Shown: in pieces, positions 1-8,486 of the stretch
Layout of the letters: every line of letters begins with the position of its first letter
How positions within the stretch are numbered: the first letter of the stretch is position 1
Assembly: GCA_005808665.1 (NCBI GenBank)
Contig: SYLG01000031.1
Location: forward strand, 1 to 58,344
DNA from: Planctomycetia bacterium
GTDB taxonomy: Bacteria; Planctomycetota; Planctomycetia; Gemmatales; Gemmataceae
Direction of reading: 5' to 3'
DNA length: 58,344 nucleotides
Notes under the pieces: model-generated
The model's database searches: none
The model's input: the letters and a program-made list of their open reading frames with translations, nothing else
Told to the model about the DNA's origin: nothing
Program-made: the position numbers and the translations under genes

Positions 1-93
1 CAACCCAGGCAAGAATCATGACAGCTGGCATTACGAAAGGAAAGACCGAAAACAGCGTTTTCCCCCGGGAAAATCAACCGGCCGGGAATTGCT

Positions 94-512
94 GGGAAAC
101 TAACCATGCGGGGGTTGCGTTGGTTTGGAGCCTGTCTGAAAAACCGGATCCATGGCCTGACCCGACTTCACAATATCCACCCGGGCAATGAATGGCTGGC
201 GAAATTCCTGTTCAATCACCTGGAAGAGTGGTTTGTGTTCCTGAGGTTGGCTGATCTCGTGGAGGCCACCAACAATGTGTGGGAGAGGGCATTGCGGTTC
301 AACATTGCGGCAAGAAAGCTGTCAGTTTGCAATCGCAAGGAGATTGGTGCAAGGGCCCAGGAGATCCTTCCATCAGCAACCCAAACCTGCCTGCGTTTCG
401 GCAAAGATCTCACCGGCTTTTTGATGAAACTCATCAACAGGCAAACACTGGTCTCCCTCTATGACAACTTGCCAACTTCACCTCGCATCGCCTAGGCACG
501 GTAAACAGGTAC
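94..512 (+). pseudogene. IS66-family transposase remnant, C-terminal part (copy 1)
   Basis: The open frame at 106-495 encodes only the C-terminal end of an IS66-type transposase. It contains LADLVEATNNVWERAL, the family block that carries the last acidic residue of the DDE triad, followed by a basic stretch and a FLMKLIN tail. The N-terminal domains and the first two catalytic acids are absent, so it cannot be active. Bases 94-512 match 4672-5090 at a constant offset of 4578, with scattered substitutions and no net indel. Both copies end at the same bases (GGTAAACAGGTAC), after which the flanks diverge, so 512 is probably the true right end of the element. Family assignment is by motif recognition. 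Confidence 0.75.
94..512 (+). repeat. 419-bp direct repeat, copy A (matches 4672-5090)
   Basis: The segment matches 4672-5090 base for base with only scattered substitutions at a fixed offset of 4578. It derives from the 3' end of the IS66 element. The two copies lie in the same orientation on either side of genes 604-3811, so recombination between them would remove those three genes. Confidence 0.85.
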
Positions 513-603
513 ACCAAAATTAGGAAGCTTGATTTTTAGATTATAATTTGGGAAATGGATTAGAACAATTTGTCAAAAAAGTGATGTTAGGAATTTATAA
601 TAT

Positions 604-1725
604 ATGATCGTTAATATTGTTAAACCGTTTTTGCCAGACATGGAAAAAATTTATGAAAAATTTAAGTTGTCATTATCGACGGGATTAGTTACAAATAACT
701 CTGAAAATGTGAGATTATTTGAAAACAAATTACAAGATTTTTATAAATGCCCTTTTAAACCATCCGTAAATTGTAATGGTCAACTAGCTTTATATCATTT
801 GATACAGGCTTGGAAACATAAATTAGGGTATGGAACCCATGATTCGTTTGAAGTCCTTGTGCCATCATTTACCTTTTCAGGTACAATCAATGCTTTAGTG
901 ACCAATAATTTAAAACCAGTTTTTTGTGATGTTGACGATGGCCTTGTTCTTGATTTGAATAAAATCAATATTGATTCCAATGAAATCAAAATGATACTTC
1001 CTGTTGGAGCTTATGGTAACTTGGTAAACTTGGAGTTGTTACAAAATATTTCTGTTGAAAATAAATTGTCAGTTATTTTAGATAATGCTCCAGCCTTCGG
1101 ATCAAAATTTAAAAATAAATTCCCATGGGAATTTGGGTTTAGCGAAATGATTAGTTTCCATGCTACTAAAATTTTCAATTCAATGGAGGGAGGAGCTAAT
1201 ATTGTAAACGACTCCCAAATAGCTGATTATCTTTTGCGATTGCGGGATTTTGGGCAGTATGAAAAAGTTAGAGGTGATATTGATCTCCCAGGCCTAAATT
1301 CTAAGATGACCGAAATATGTGCTATTGTTGGACTTGCTAACTTAGAAAATATTGATTTTATTTTATCTAGTCGTGCTGCTAATGTCATCAAATATCTTGA
1401 TTTTTTTGGAAAACTAGAAGCGCAAGGCAAATTAAAAACGATGAAAGTAGCTAAACAAGTGTATTGCCCCTATCTTTATTTTCCTATCATTCTTAATGAT
1501 GACGCTACCAAATTTGTTAATTTCATGGCTATTAAAAATATTTCTGTTCGAAGGTATTACACTGCTACGCATGATTTAACTTTTTACCGAGGTAAATACC
1601 GAAGTCAGAATCTTGACTATACTAATCAAATAAAATATAATATTGTAGCTGTTCCGGTTCACACTATTATGGAAGATGATGAAATTAGTTATATTTTTGA
1701 TACAATTTCATCATACAATTTTTAG
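604..1725 (+). CDS. DegT/DnrJ/EryC1/StrS-family PLP sugar aminotransferase
   Basis: This 373-residue protein has the layout of the DegT/DnrJ/EryC1 (ArnB-like) aminotransferases, which put an amino group on a keto-sugar nucleotide using PLP. The block SFHATKIF (about 184-191) holds the lysine that would form the Schiff base (K189). The block VILDNAPAFGS holds the aspartate (D160) expected to contact the pyridine nitrogen. Length is normal for the family. The start is ATG at 604, with TTAGGAA about 10 bases upstream as a weak ribosome site. It is the first gene of the AT-rich sugar cluster, directly after an IS66 remnant, and is followed after 27 bases by an SDR gene that may supply its keto-sugar substrate. 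The actual sugar is unknown. Confidence 0.88.
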   Translation: MIVNIVKPFLPDMEKIYEKFKLSLSTGLVTNNSENVRLFENKLQDFYKCPFKPSVNCNGQLALYHLIQAWKHKLGYGTHDSFEVLVPSFTFSGTINALVTNNLKPVFCDVDDGLVLDLNKINIDSNEIKMILPVGAYGNLVNLELLQNISVENKLSVILDNAPAFGSKFKNKFPWEFGFSEMISFHATKIFNSMEGGANIVNDSQIADYLLRLRDFGQYEKVRGDIDLPGLNSKMTEICAIVGLANLENIDFILSSRAANVIKYLDFFGKLEAQGKLKTMKVAKQVYCPYLYFPIILNDDATKFVNFMAIKNISVRRYYTATHDLTFYRGKYRSQNLDYTNQIKYNIVAVPVHTIMEDDEISYIFDTISSYNF

Positions 1726-1752
1726 TAATTTATTTTGAATAGGTGCTGATAG

Positions 1753-2799
1753 ATGAATATACTTGTTACAGGTGGAGCAGGATATCTTGGTTCCATCATG
1801 GTCCCTAAACTTTTGGTTCGTGGACATAAGGTTAGAGTTGTGGATGTGGGATATTTTGGTGTTTCTCATCTTCGAAATTTGCGTCCTGGGGTAGAATTGA
1901 TTCGTGAGGATGTCAGGCGATACATTACTGATAAGGATCAAAGTGCAAATATTTTGGAGGGAATTGATTGCATTATTCACCTTGCAGCAATTTCCAATGA
2001 CCCTTCCGCAGAACTTAACCCCGACCTCACCAATCAGGTCAACTTTCAGGCTACTGCAGCTTTGGCTGAACAGGCTAAGAAACGGAATATTAAATTTCTT
2101 TTTTCGTCCTCCTGTTCCGTTTATGGTGAATCGCCAGGCAAGGTCGATGAAACAGGGGAGGTTAACCCTTTAACCGCCTATGCCCATTCCAAGGTGAATT
2201 CAGATAGGTTTTTAGCTAGCATTGCCAGTGATACTTGGTGCCCTGTCAGCTTAAGGAATGGGACACTTTATGGTTTTTCAACCCGGATGAGATTTGATTT
2301 GGTTATTAATATTTTTTCCTTTATGAGTACTCTTTATAACGAAATAAGAATTTTTGGAGATGGTAAACAATGGCGACCTTTTTTACATGTTTCCGACTGT
2401 GCAAAGGCATTTATCCATTTTGCGGAGTGTGATTGTAATGAACATTTGGTGTATAATATTGCTAATCAAAACCTAAGAGTTGTTGACCTTGTTAGAATCT
2501 TTAAAAATATTAACCCAAATGTTAAAGAAAAATATATTGATTCGATTGATAAAGATACGCGCAATTATAATGTATCCACTGAACGCATGTTAAAAGCAGG
2601 TTTTATTCCCAAAATTGATGTAAGTTTGGGTGTGGAAGAAATCGTGGATGCTATTACTACCGGGGCCATTCAGGACCCCGAATCGATTTTTTATCGCAAT
2701 GCGAAATGGATGAAAGAACTTACCCAATTTGGCGACACAAACCATAAAGAATTTGTTGAATTGATGGAATCCATGGCTCGTTTCATTATCTCAAGCTGA
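1753..2799 (+). CDS. NAD-dependent sugar-nucleotide epimerase/dehydratase (extended SDR)
   Basis: The 348-residue product is an extended short-chain dehydrogenase of the kind acting on NDP-sugars. The N-terminus carries the Rossmann motif TGGAGYLG (6-13). The active site shows SSSCSVYG (118-125) and the YAHSK pair (Y143, K147). The later block RPFLHVSDCAKAF matches the substrate-domain region of GalE/RfbB-type enzymes. It could be a 4-epimerase or a 4,6-dehydratase; the sequence alone does not settle this. It sits between the aminotransferase and a family 2 glycosyltransferase, so it probably feeds a modified sugar into the polysaccharide. Confidence 0.88.
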   Translation: MNILVTGGAGYLGSIMVPKLLVRGHKVRVVDVGYFGVSHLRNLRPGVELIREDVRRYITDKDQSANILEGIDCIIHLAAISNDPSAELNPDLTNQVNFQATAALAEQAKKRNIKFLFSSSCSVYGESPGKVDETGEVNPLTAYAHSKVNSDRFLASIASDTWCPVSLRNGTLYGFSTRMRFDLVINIFSFMSTLYNEIRIFGDGKQWRPFLHVSDCAKAFIHFAECDCNEHLVYNIANQNLRVVDLVRIFKNINPNVKEKYIDSIDKDTRNYNVSTERMLKAGFIPKIDVSLGVEEIVDAITTGAIQDPESIFYRNAKWMKELTQFGDTNHKEFVELMESMARFIISS

Positions 2800-2839
2800 A
2801 TTGTTTTGAAAAGTGCTCGATAATTCAATGGATTTTTGA

Positions 2840-3811
2840 TTGCAAACCGTTACAATTTTTATTCAGGCATTTAATTTAGATAATTATATTGGGGAATGTG
2901 TTCAATCCGTTCTCAATCTTAGGGGTCCTTATGATTTAGAAGTTTTGGTAGTAGATGATGCCTCTACGGATAAGACTCTGGAAATTATTAAGGATTTTTC
3001 CGACTCCCGTATCAACCTGATTGTTAATGAAAAAAATCTCGGTTGTATTGAAACTGCTAACATTGGGTATCGGGAAGCCCGGGGGGAGTTTTGTGCTCGA
3101 CTTGATGGCGATGATAGGTATCGACCAGATTTTTTGGAAAAAACTATCCCCATTTTTGAGAGTAATCCTAATGTTGGTGTGGTTTATGGCGATATTGCAA
3201 TGATAGATCCTTCAGGAAATATCTCATCGCCCAGCGGGTGTGTTGCACGACAGAGGGAAAACAGACCTGGGATTTCCAATGAACTGATTCCTTTGATGAA
3301 ATCCAATTTTTTACCGGCTCCAACCACCATCGGCCGAACCAAAATCTGGCAATCAATACTCCCGATTCCATCCAGTCTCTATTTTCTGGATTACTATATG
3401 ACAACTCAAGCAGCACATGTTTGTGATTTTGGATTTGTGGACAAGGTTTTAGCGGATTATCGAATTCACCCTGGAAACCAACATAGCCGGATGATTTTAG
3501 ATAAATCTGGGGAAAAATCAACTTTTGAAATGCTGAAACGGGCCTATAACCGAGCTGAATTTAAAAGTGAAAAGGAAAAATACCGAACCGTTATTGATGC
3601 TTCCCATTTTCTAAATTACGCCGAAAATTATTTCGGAGCCGGAATGACCAATGATGCCCGGAGATGTTATTGGCAAGCCTTCATTCGATCCCCATCTTTT
3701 TTGATCAATCTCGGTATTTTGAGGAGGTATCTTGGCACCATTATTGGCAAGCCTCAATATGAATACCTAAAAAAATACTTTGTTGGATCTAATACGAAGC
3801 GTGCCTGTTAG
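2840..3811 (+). CDS. Family 2 glycosyltransferase
   Basis: This 323-residue protein has a GT-A fold at its N-terminus: it begins with TVTIFIQAFN, followed by VLVVDDASTDKT and then ARLDGDDRYRPDF, which contains the DxD-like metal/nucleotide-sugar site. There is no strong transmembrane segment, so it should act at the inner face of the membrane. The start used is TTG at 2840. An ATG at 2829 is closed by a stop after three codons, and no clear Shine-Dalgarno is visible, so the start is uncertain. It is the last of three sugar genes lying between the two IS66 remnants. Confidence 0.85.
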   Translation: MQTVTIFIQAFNLDNYIGECVQSVLNLRGPYDLEVLVVDDASTDKTLEIIKDFSDSRINLIVNEKNLGCIETANIGYREARGEFCARLDGDDRYRPDFLEKTIPIFESNPNVGVVYGDIAMIDPSGNISSPSGCVARQRENRPGISNELIPLMKSNFLPAPTTIGRTKIWQSILPIPSSLYFLDYYMTTQAAHVCDFGFVDKVLADYRIHPGNQHSRMILDKSGEKSTFEMLKRAYNRAEFKSEKEKYRTVIDASHFLNYAENYFGAGMTNDARRCYWQAFIRSPSFLINLGILRRYLGTIIGKPQYEYLKKYFVGSNTKRAC

Positions 3812-3898
3812 AACAAATGGCAAGGTAAAAGTAATTCAAATACCTTTATAGCTATTAGCCTTAATCTATATGTCATAAGTCCCCATCCGGTAAGGTAT

Positions 3899-5090
3899 TA
3901 CCTCTTTTTCCGTGAATCTTCAGAATTTGGTTGGCAGGGCAGTTTTAAGTTGGTTTAGTTCCCCATTTGGAAGCCAAAGCTACGCCTGAACTTGTCACGG
4001 TTTCACGCCAGGAGTGCGACCCGGTTCAGGCTGAATTCATTCGACCTCGCCGCGATTTCCAGGACCTTCTCGCCCGTTTTGATCTCGTTTTCAAAGAGAA
4101 TGGCCGTCTACGCCGGATTGAAGGCGGTCTTCGACAAGAGAATGGGGACCTCCGCCAAAGGCTTCAGAATCAAGACCGGGATAAACAGCGCCAGGCGGGC
4201 CCTATTTCCCGAAACAAACCCAAGTTGGAACCCAAACCGCCAAGTCGGAAATCGGGTGATGATTATGGAAAACACCACTTTGGTGTTGTACCTGAACGCA
4301 TTGAAAAAATACATACCGACCCCTTACCCAAGTGCTTCATCATGATGAGACGGGGTGGCGGATGAATGGTCGCTCTGCCTAGGTTCATGTTTTTGTGAGT
4401 CCCAATGCAGTTGTGTACAAGGTAGCCCACCAAAGAGGTCATCAGGTGCCTCGGGACCTTGTGGGAATAGGGTATAGCGGGGTAATGGTTCATGATGGGT
4501 TCAAAAGTTACGAATGTTTCTGGAAGGCGACCCATCAACATGGCCTATTTCATTTGATTCGCCGAACCCGTGATCTTTGCGAAGAGGCGTGTGGGGGAGC
4601 GGTGACCTTCCCCCCGGTAGGTGATGCGGATCCTGAAGGAAAGTTTGAGTGCGTTGAATCGTTACAAGGAAGGGAAACTAACCTTGCGGGGGTTGCGTTG
4701 GTTTGGAGCCTGTCTGAAAAACCGGATCCATGGCATGGCCCGACTTCACAAGATCCACACGGGCAATGAATGGCTGGCGAAATTCCTGTTCAATCACCTG
4801 GAAGTGTGGTTTTTGTTCCTGAGGTTGGCTGATCTCGTGGAGGCCACCAACAATGTGGCGGAGAAGGCATTGGGGTTCAACATTGCAGCAAGAAAGCTGT
4901 GAGGTTGCAATCGCAAGGAGATTGGCGCAAGGGCCTAGGAAATCCTTACATCGGAAACACAAACCTGCCTGCGTATCGGCAAAGATCCCATCGACTTTTT
5001 GATGAAACTCATCAAAAGGCAAACACAAGTCTCCCTCGATGACATTTCGCCAACTTCACCTCGCATCGCCTAGGCACGGTAAACAGGTAC
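3899..5090 (+). pseudogene. Degenerate IS66-family element (copy 2), internally deleted and frameshifted
   Basis: Pieces of an IS66 transposase appear in order in different frames. Residues from 3967 to 4365 give the N-terminal coiled-coil and linker (ENGRLRRIEGGLRQENGDL, KPKLEPKPPSRK). From about 4389 comes the middle block GVMVHDGFKSY, which holds the second catalytic aspartate. From about 4625 to 4902 comes the C-terminal block with LVEATNNVAEKAL, then a stop. The zinc-binding and first-aspartate region is missing and at least one frameshift lies near 4620-4680. The right end is at 5090. The left end is probably near 3899, where TACCTCTTTTTCCGTG imperfectly matches the complement of the right end (TACCTGTTTACCGTG). 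At about 1.2 kb it is roughly half a normal IS66. No 8-bp target duplication was found. Confidence 0.72.
4672..5090 (+). repeat. 419-bp direct repeat, copy B (matches 94-512)
   Basis: This is the second copy of the IS66 3' segment. It differs from copy A by point changes, including one giving a TGA stop at the codon after AARKL (4900-4902), where copy A stays open. Both copies end precisely at the same terminal bases. Confidence 0.85.
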
Positions 5091-5127
5091 CAGATCAGTA
5101 TGTTAAATTAATATGCAATAAAATAAT

Positions 5128-6285
5128 ATGAAACAAAAAAAAATAGTTTATATTCAATATACTAATCCAGCTTGTTACCCACCTTTGCAGCATAGTTCTT
5201 GGATTTTTGCCAAGGCAGGCTGGAAAGTTTTGTTTTTAGGGAACGGTTCAATGAGTGAATCCAACGCATTTGAATTCCCTTTTCATGAAAATATTCAAGT
5301 CATTCGTTGGATGTATAAAAAGCCAGGAATAGTTCAAAAATTCCATTTCCTATTTTTTTGTATTTGGTCCGCTCTTTATGCTTGTTGGTGGGGAGGAAAA
5401 TGGGCCTATTGTTCCGATCCCTACTCGTGCTTACCTGCGATTATTTGTCAGAAAATATTTGGATTAAAAATTGTTTATCATGAGCATGATTCCCCAACGC
5501 TTAATTCCAAAAGTACTGCGCTTTTTAATCGGATATTATTAAAATGCCGTGCTATCATTGGCAGACAAGCGGAAATTGTCGTTTTTCCCAATCGAGAACG
5601 AGCCAATATCTTTCAAACTGAAACGGGAAGGAGACGACCCATAGAAATTGTTAGGAATGTTCCTGCATTAAGTGAGGTGGCCTTAATTCCATCTACTAAG
5701 TCCGAAAATGAAATTCTTTTTTACCATGGATCATTAAACAAGTACCGGTTACCAACAACAATATTGGATGCACTGGTTCATCTCGATCCAGCTATTACCT
5801 TGCGGTTTGCTGGATACGACACCACAAGCAATAAATATTTAGAATGGTTTATGAAAGAAGCTAAAGTTCGTGGATTAGAAAACCGGGTACGATATGTAGG
5901 AGGGTTTTTTTCAAGGCAAAATTTACTAATAGAATGTTCAAAAGCTACAATTGGTTTAGCATTAATGCCAATTGACTTGGATGATATTAATATGCGTTAT
6001 ATGACTGGAGCATCTAATAAACCATTTGACTATCTGGCATGTGGCTTGACCCTTATTGTATCCAATTTGCCTGACTGGGAAATATTTTTTGTTGATCGCG
6101 GTATAGCTTTAAGTTGTAATCCCGATTGTGGGAAATCAATTGCGGAAGCAGTAAACAAAGCTATTGTTTTACGAGCTAAAAGTAATATATATAGTGAAAA
6201 TGGGGAAAAATTATTATGTTCGGAATGGAATTATGAATATCAATTCCGAAATGTTTATGATATCGTGACAAAATCGTGTTGCTAG
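5128..6285 (+). CDS. Glycosyltransferase, GT4-like (GT-B fold)
   Basis: The 385-residue product reads as a two-domain GT-B glycosyltransferase. The C-terminal half has ILFYHGSLNKYRLPTTILDAL (196-216), LRFAGYD (225-231), VRYVGGFFSRQNLLIECS (254-271) and SNKPFDYLACGLTLIVSNLP (296-315), which are the nucleotide-sugar-binding blocks of GT4-type enzymes. A hydrophobic stretch at 73-90 could be a membrane-association segment. The start is ATG at 5128, 37 bases after the end of the IS66 remnant. The gene is AT-rich. It overlaps the next glycosyltransferase by 10 bases, so the two are probably translated together. Confidence 0.82.
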   Translation: MKQKKIVYIQYTNPACYPPLQHSSWIFAKAGWKVLFLGNGSMSESNAFEFPFHENIQVIRWMYKKPGIVQKFHFLFFCIWSALYACWWGGKWAYCSDPYSCLPAIICQKIFGLKIVYHEHDSPTLNSKSTALFNRILLKCRAIIGRQAEIVVFPNRERANIFQTETGRRRPIEIVRNVPALSEVALIPSTKSENEILFYHGSLNKYRLPTTILDALVHLDPAITLRFAGYDTTSNKYLEWFMKEAKVRGLENRVRYVGGFFSRQNLLIECSKATIGLALMPIDLDDINMRYMTGASNKPFDYLACGLTLIVSNLPDWEIFFVDRGIALSCNPDCGKSIAEAVNKAIVLRAKSNIYSENGEKLLCSEWNYEYQFRNVYDIVTKSCC

Positions 6286-7463
6286 TAATTGAAACACATC
6301 CTATTCAAAATCATGCTCCTGTATGGAGGTATTCAAACCAGGTCCTTGGTATTCCTGTTACCGTGATATATGGTTCAGATTTTAGTATTATTGGTTATAA
6401 GGACAAAGAATTTGGAACTTCGTTTTCGTGGGATGTTGATTTGCTTGACGGTTATTCCTCCATTTTTTTGTCCAAATCCGATGAGGGTGGAGCTGGGTCG
6501 GATGCAGAGGTTACCATCAATGGATTAGAGAAAGTGATTAACCAGGTAAACCCGAGTGTGATTTTGTCAGTAGGGTACAGTCCCAAATTTCATTACGATG
6601 CCGTAATGGTGGCTCGAAAGTTCGGGAAACCGCTAATGTTTCGTGCTGAAACCAACGATCAGGCTCGGGTTAGAGGACCTATCAAACGATTTTTCAGAGA
6701 TATAGTTTTAAAACGATTCTATCGAAATTTTAGAGCTTTGTTACATGTAGGAAACCGATCGGTTGAACATTACAACCGGTTGGGATTTTCAACCGATGCC
6801 AAATGGTTTTCCCCTTATTGTGTAGAAACCAAATCGTTTCAAACCGAAGAGTGCTCCCGTAGGTTGTTTCGGGATGATGCACGAAGGGAAATTGGTGCTG
6901 ATAAAGATCAAATCGTCCTATTGTTTTGTGGGAAATTAAGCCCAAGGAAAGCACCCAATTTAATCCTGGAAGCGATCACAAAATTGGATTGCTCCCATCA
7001 AGGAAAATTTTTTGTCTTGCTGGTTGGCGATGGGGAAATGCGCCAAGGATTGGAAAAGGACGCCATAAGGTTGAATATACCTTTTAAAAATGTTGGATTT
7101 AAGAAACAGCATGAACTTAGCCGTTATTATCATGCCTCAGATCTACTGGTGCTTCCAAGCATTTGGGGAGAAACTTGGGGGCTTGTGGTTAATGAAGCGT
7201 TGCACCATGGCGTCCCTGCGGTGGTTTCCAATACCGTCGGCTGTGCAATTGACTTGATTGAGCCCAAACAAACTGGAATGATTTTTAAAAACAAAGATTC
7301 CCAATCCCTAGCCGCATGTCTTAATTATGCTGTTCAATTGGTCGGTGATCCAGCAATTCGTATTAAATGCAAAAATAAAGTCGCCAAATATTCAGTTGAA
7401 ATTGCTGCTATTGGAATTCAAACAGCATATAAGGTTGTTAGTAAAAAAAATAGTTTAAATTGA
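6276..7463 (+). CDS. Glycosyltransferase, GT4 family
   Basis: This 395-residue GT-B enzyme has FCGKLSPRKAPNLILEA (217-233), the phosphate-binding block of GT4 proteins, and LPSIWGETWGLVVNEALHHG, which contains the E-x7-E signature (E299, E307). The N-terminal acceptor domain begins with MLLVIETHPIQNH. The start is GTG at 6276, inside the preceding gene (10-base overlap), and the stop overlaps the next start as TTGA. It therefore belongs to a tightly packed run of three transferases. Donor and acceptor sugars cannot be told from the sequence. Confidence 0.87.
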   Translation: MLLVIETHPIQNHAPVWRYSNQVLGIPVTVIYGSDFSIIGYKDKEFGTSFSWDVDLLDGYSSIFLSKSDEGGAGSDAEVTINGLEKVINQVNPSVILSVGYSPKFHYDAVMVARKFGKPLMFRAETNDQARVRGPIKRFFRDIVLKRFYRNFRALLHVGNRSVEHYNRLGFSTDAKWFSPYCVETKSFQTEECSRRLFRDDARREIGADKDQIVLLFCGKLSPRKAPNLILEAITKLDCSHQGKFFVLLVGDGEMRQGLEKDAIRLNIPFKNVGFKKQHELSRYYHASDLLVLPSIWGETWGLVVNEALHHGVPAVVSNTVGCAIDLIEPKQTGMIFKNKDSQSLAACLNYAVQLVGDPAIRIKCKNKVAKYSVEIAAIGIQTAYKVVSKKNSLN

Positions 7464-8482
7464 ATTTAAATAGTCTTATGGTTATAGGTAATCCAGAATC
7501 CTTTCATGTTGGTGCTCATTTTTTTAAGGCAGCTAATGAAATTGGTTTAAAGGCTGTAATAAAGGATATTAAAGGAGCTTTTTCAGAATCATTATTGATT
7601 CAATCGGCCTTGTGGAAATATGGAGGGCATAAACCAAAAAATCTTGGATCCTTTGGTAACGAAGTGGTAGCGCATTGTAAAGAGGGGTGCTATTCAACGG
7701 TTCTGGCTACGGGAATTGCACCCTTGGATCGAAATTGCCTTCGGCATTTAAGAAGTGCTGGTATCCAATCCATAAATTATCTCACCGATGACCCTTGGAA
7801 CAGAGCTCATCATGCTCCATGGTTTTTGAATGCGCTAAGTCTTTATGATAATGTATTTACAACCAAAAGCAGTATCATACAAGATTTAACAAATGCTGGA
7901 TGTAGGAAAATTCATTTTTGTCCTTTTGGCTATGACAGGGAAGTACATAACTATCCCCCACATAAGGACTCTGCGGTGGAGGGATTGGACATCTTGTTTG
8001 TTGGGGGGATGGATTCTGATCGCAAAAAAATAATGGAACCATTGATTGGGAACAATTTTTGCTTAGCCCTTTATGGGAGGTATTGGGATCAATCCGATAG
8101 GTTTGCTAAAAGTAGTTGTGGGCATGGAGACCTTTTTACTTTGGCAAAGCGTGGAAAAGAGGCGAAAATCACCTTATGCCTAGTTCGCCGGGCCAATCGG
8201 GATGGGCATGTTATGCGGAGTTTTGAAGCGGCTGCGGCGGGTGGTTGTATGTTGGTGGAAGATACAGAGGAACATCGGGAAATTTTTGGTCTGGATGGGG
8301 ATTGTGTTGTCTTTTTTAATAGTAATGAACAAATGGTACAGCGGGCGAGGTGGCTTCTCGATCATCCGGAAGAAAGATTACGACTCCGTCATGCGGTTTA
8401 CCGTCGGATTGTAACGGAAGGAAAAAATACATATACGGATCGACTTAAGACGATTCTTGAAAAGATTGGTTTGTCCCATTAA
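7460..8482 (+). CDS. CgeB-like glycosyltransferase
   Basis: The 340-residue protein resembles the CgeB / 'glycosyl transferases group 1, type 2' proteins. It has an N-terminal domain containing YLTDDPWNRAHHAPWFL, then a middle part VFTTKSSIIQDLTNAG with CPFGYD, and a C-terminal block RSFEAAAAGGCMLVEDTEEHREIF, typical of the family. CgeB was first described in Bacillus spore-coat polysaccharide; here a role in exopolysaccharide or O-antigen assembly is inferred from context. The start is TTG at 7460 and overlaps the stop of the previous gene by 4 bases, consistent with translational coupling. Confidence 0.78.
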   Translation: MNLNSLMVIGNPESFHVGAHFFKAANEIGLKAVIKDIKGAFSESLLIQSALWKYGGHKPKNLGSFGNEVVAHCKEGCYSTVLATGIAPLDRNCLRHLRSAGIQSINYLTDDPWNRAHHAPWFLNALSLYDNVFTTKSSIIQDLTNAGCRKIHFCPFGYDREVHNYPPHKDSAVEGLDILFVGGMDSDRKKIMEPLIGNNFCLALYGRYWDQSDRFAKSSCGHGDLFTLAKRGKEAKITLCLVRRANRDGHVMRSFEAAAAGGCMLVEDTEEHREIFGLDGDCVVFFNSNEQMVQRARWLLDHPEERLRLRHAVYRRIVTEGKNTYTDRLKTILEKIGLSH

Positions 8483-8486
8483 GTAA

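Noticed and set aside
596-601. TATAAT directly before ATG 604 as a -10 box
   Set aside because: It is too close to the start codon to give a leader and has no matching -35; AT-rich DNA produces such matches by chance.
3889-3909. GGTAA-GGTA-TTACC hairpin followed by TCTTTTT as terminator after the family 2 glycosyltransferase
   Set aside because: The stem is only 5 bp and the sequence coincides with the probable left end of the IS66 remnant, so it is better explained as part of the element.
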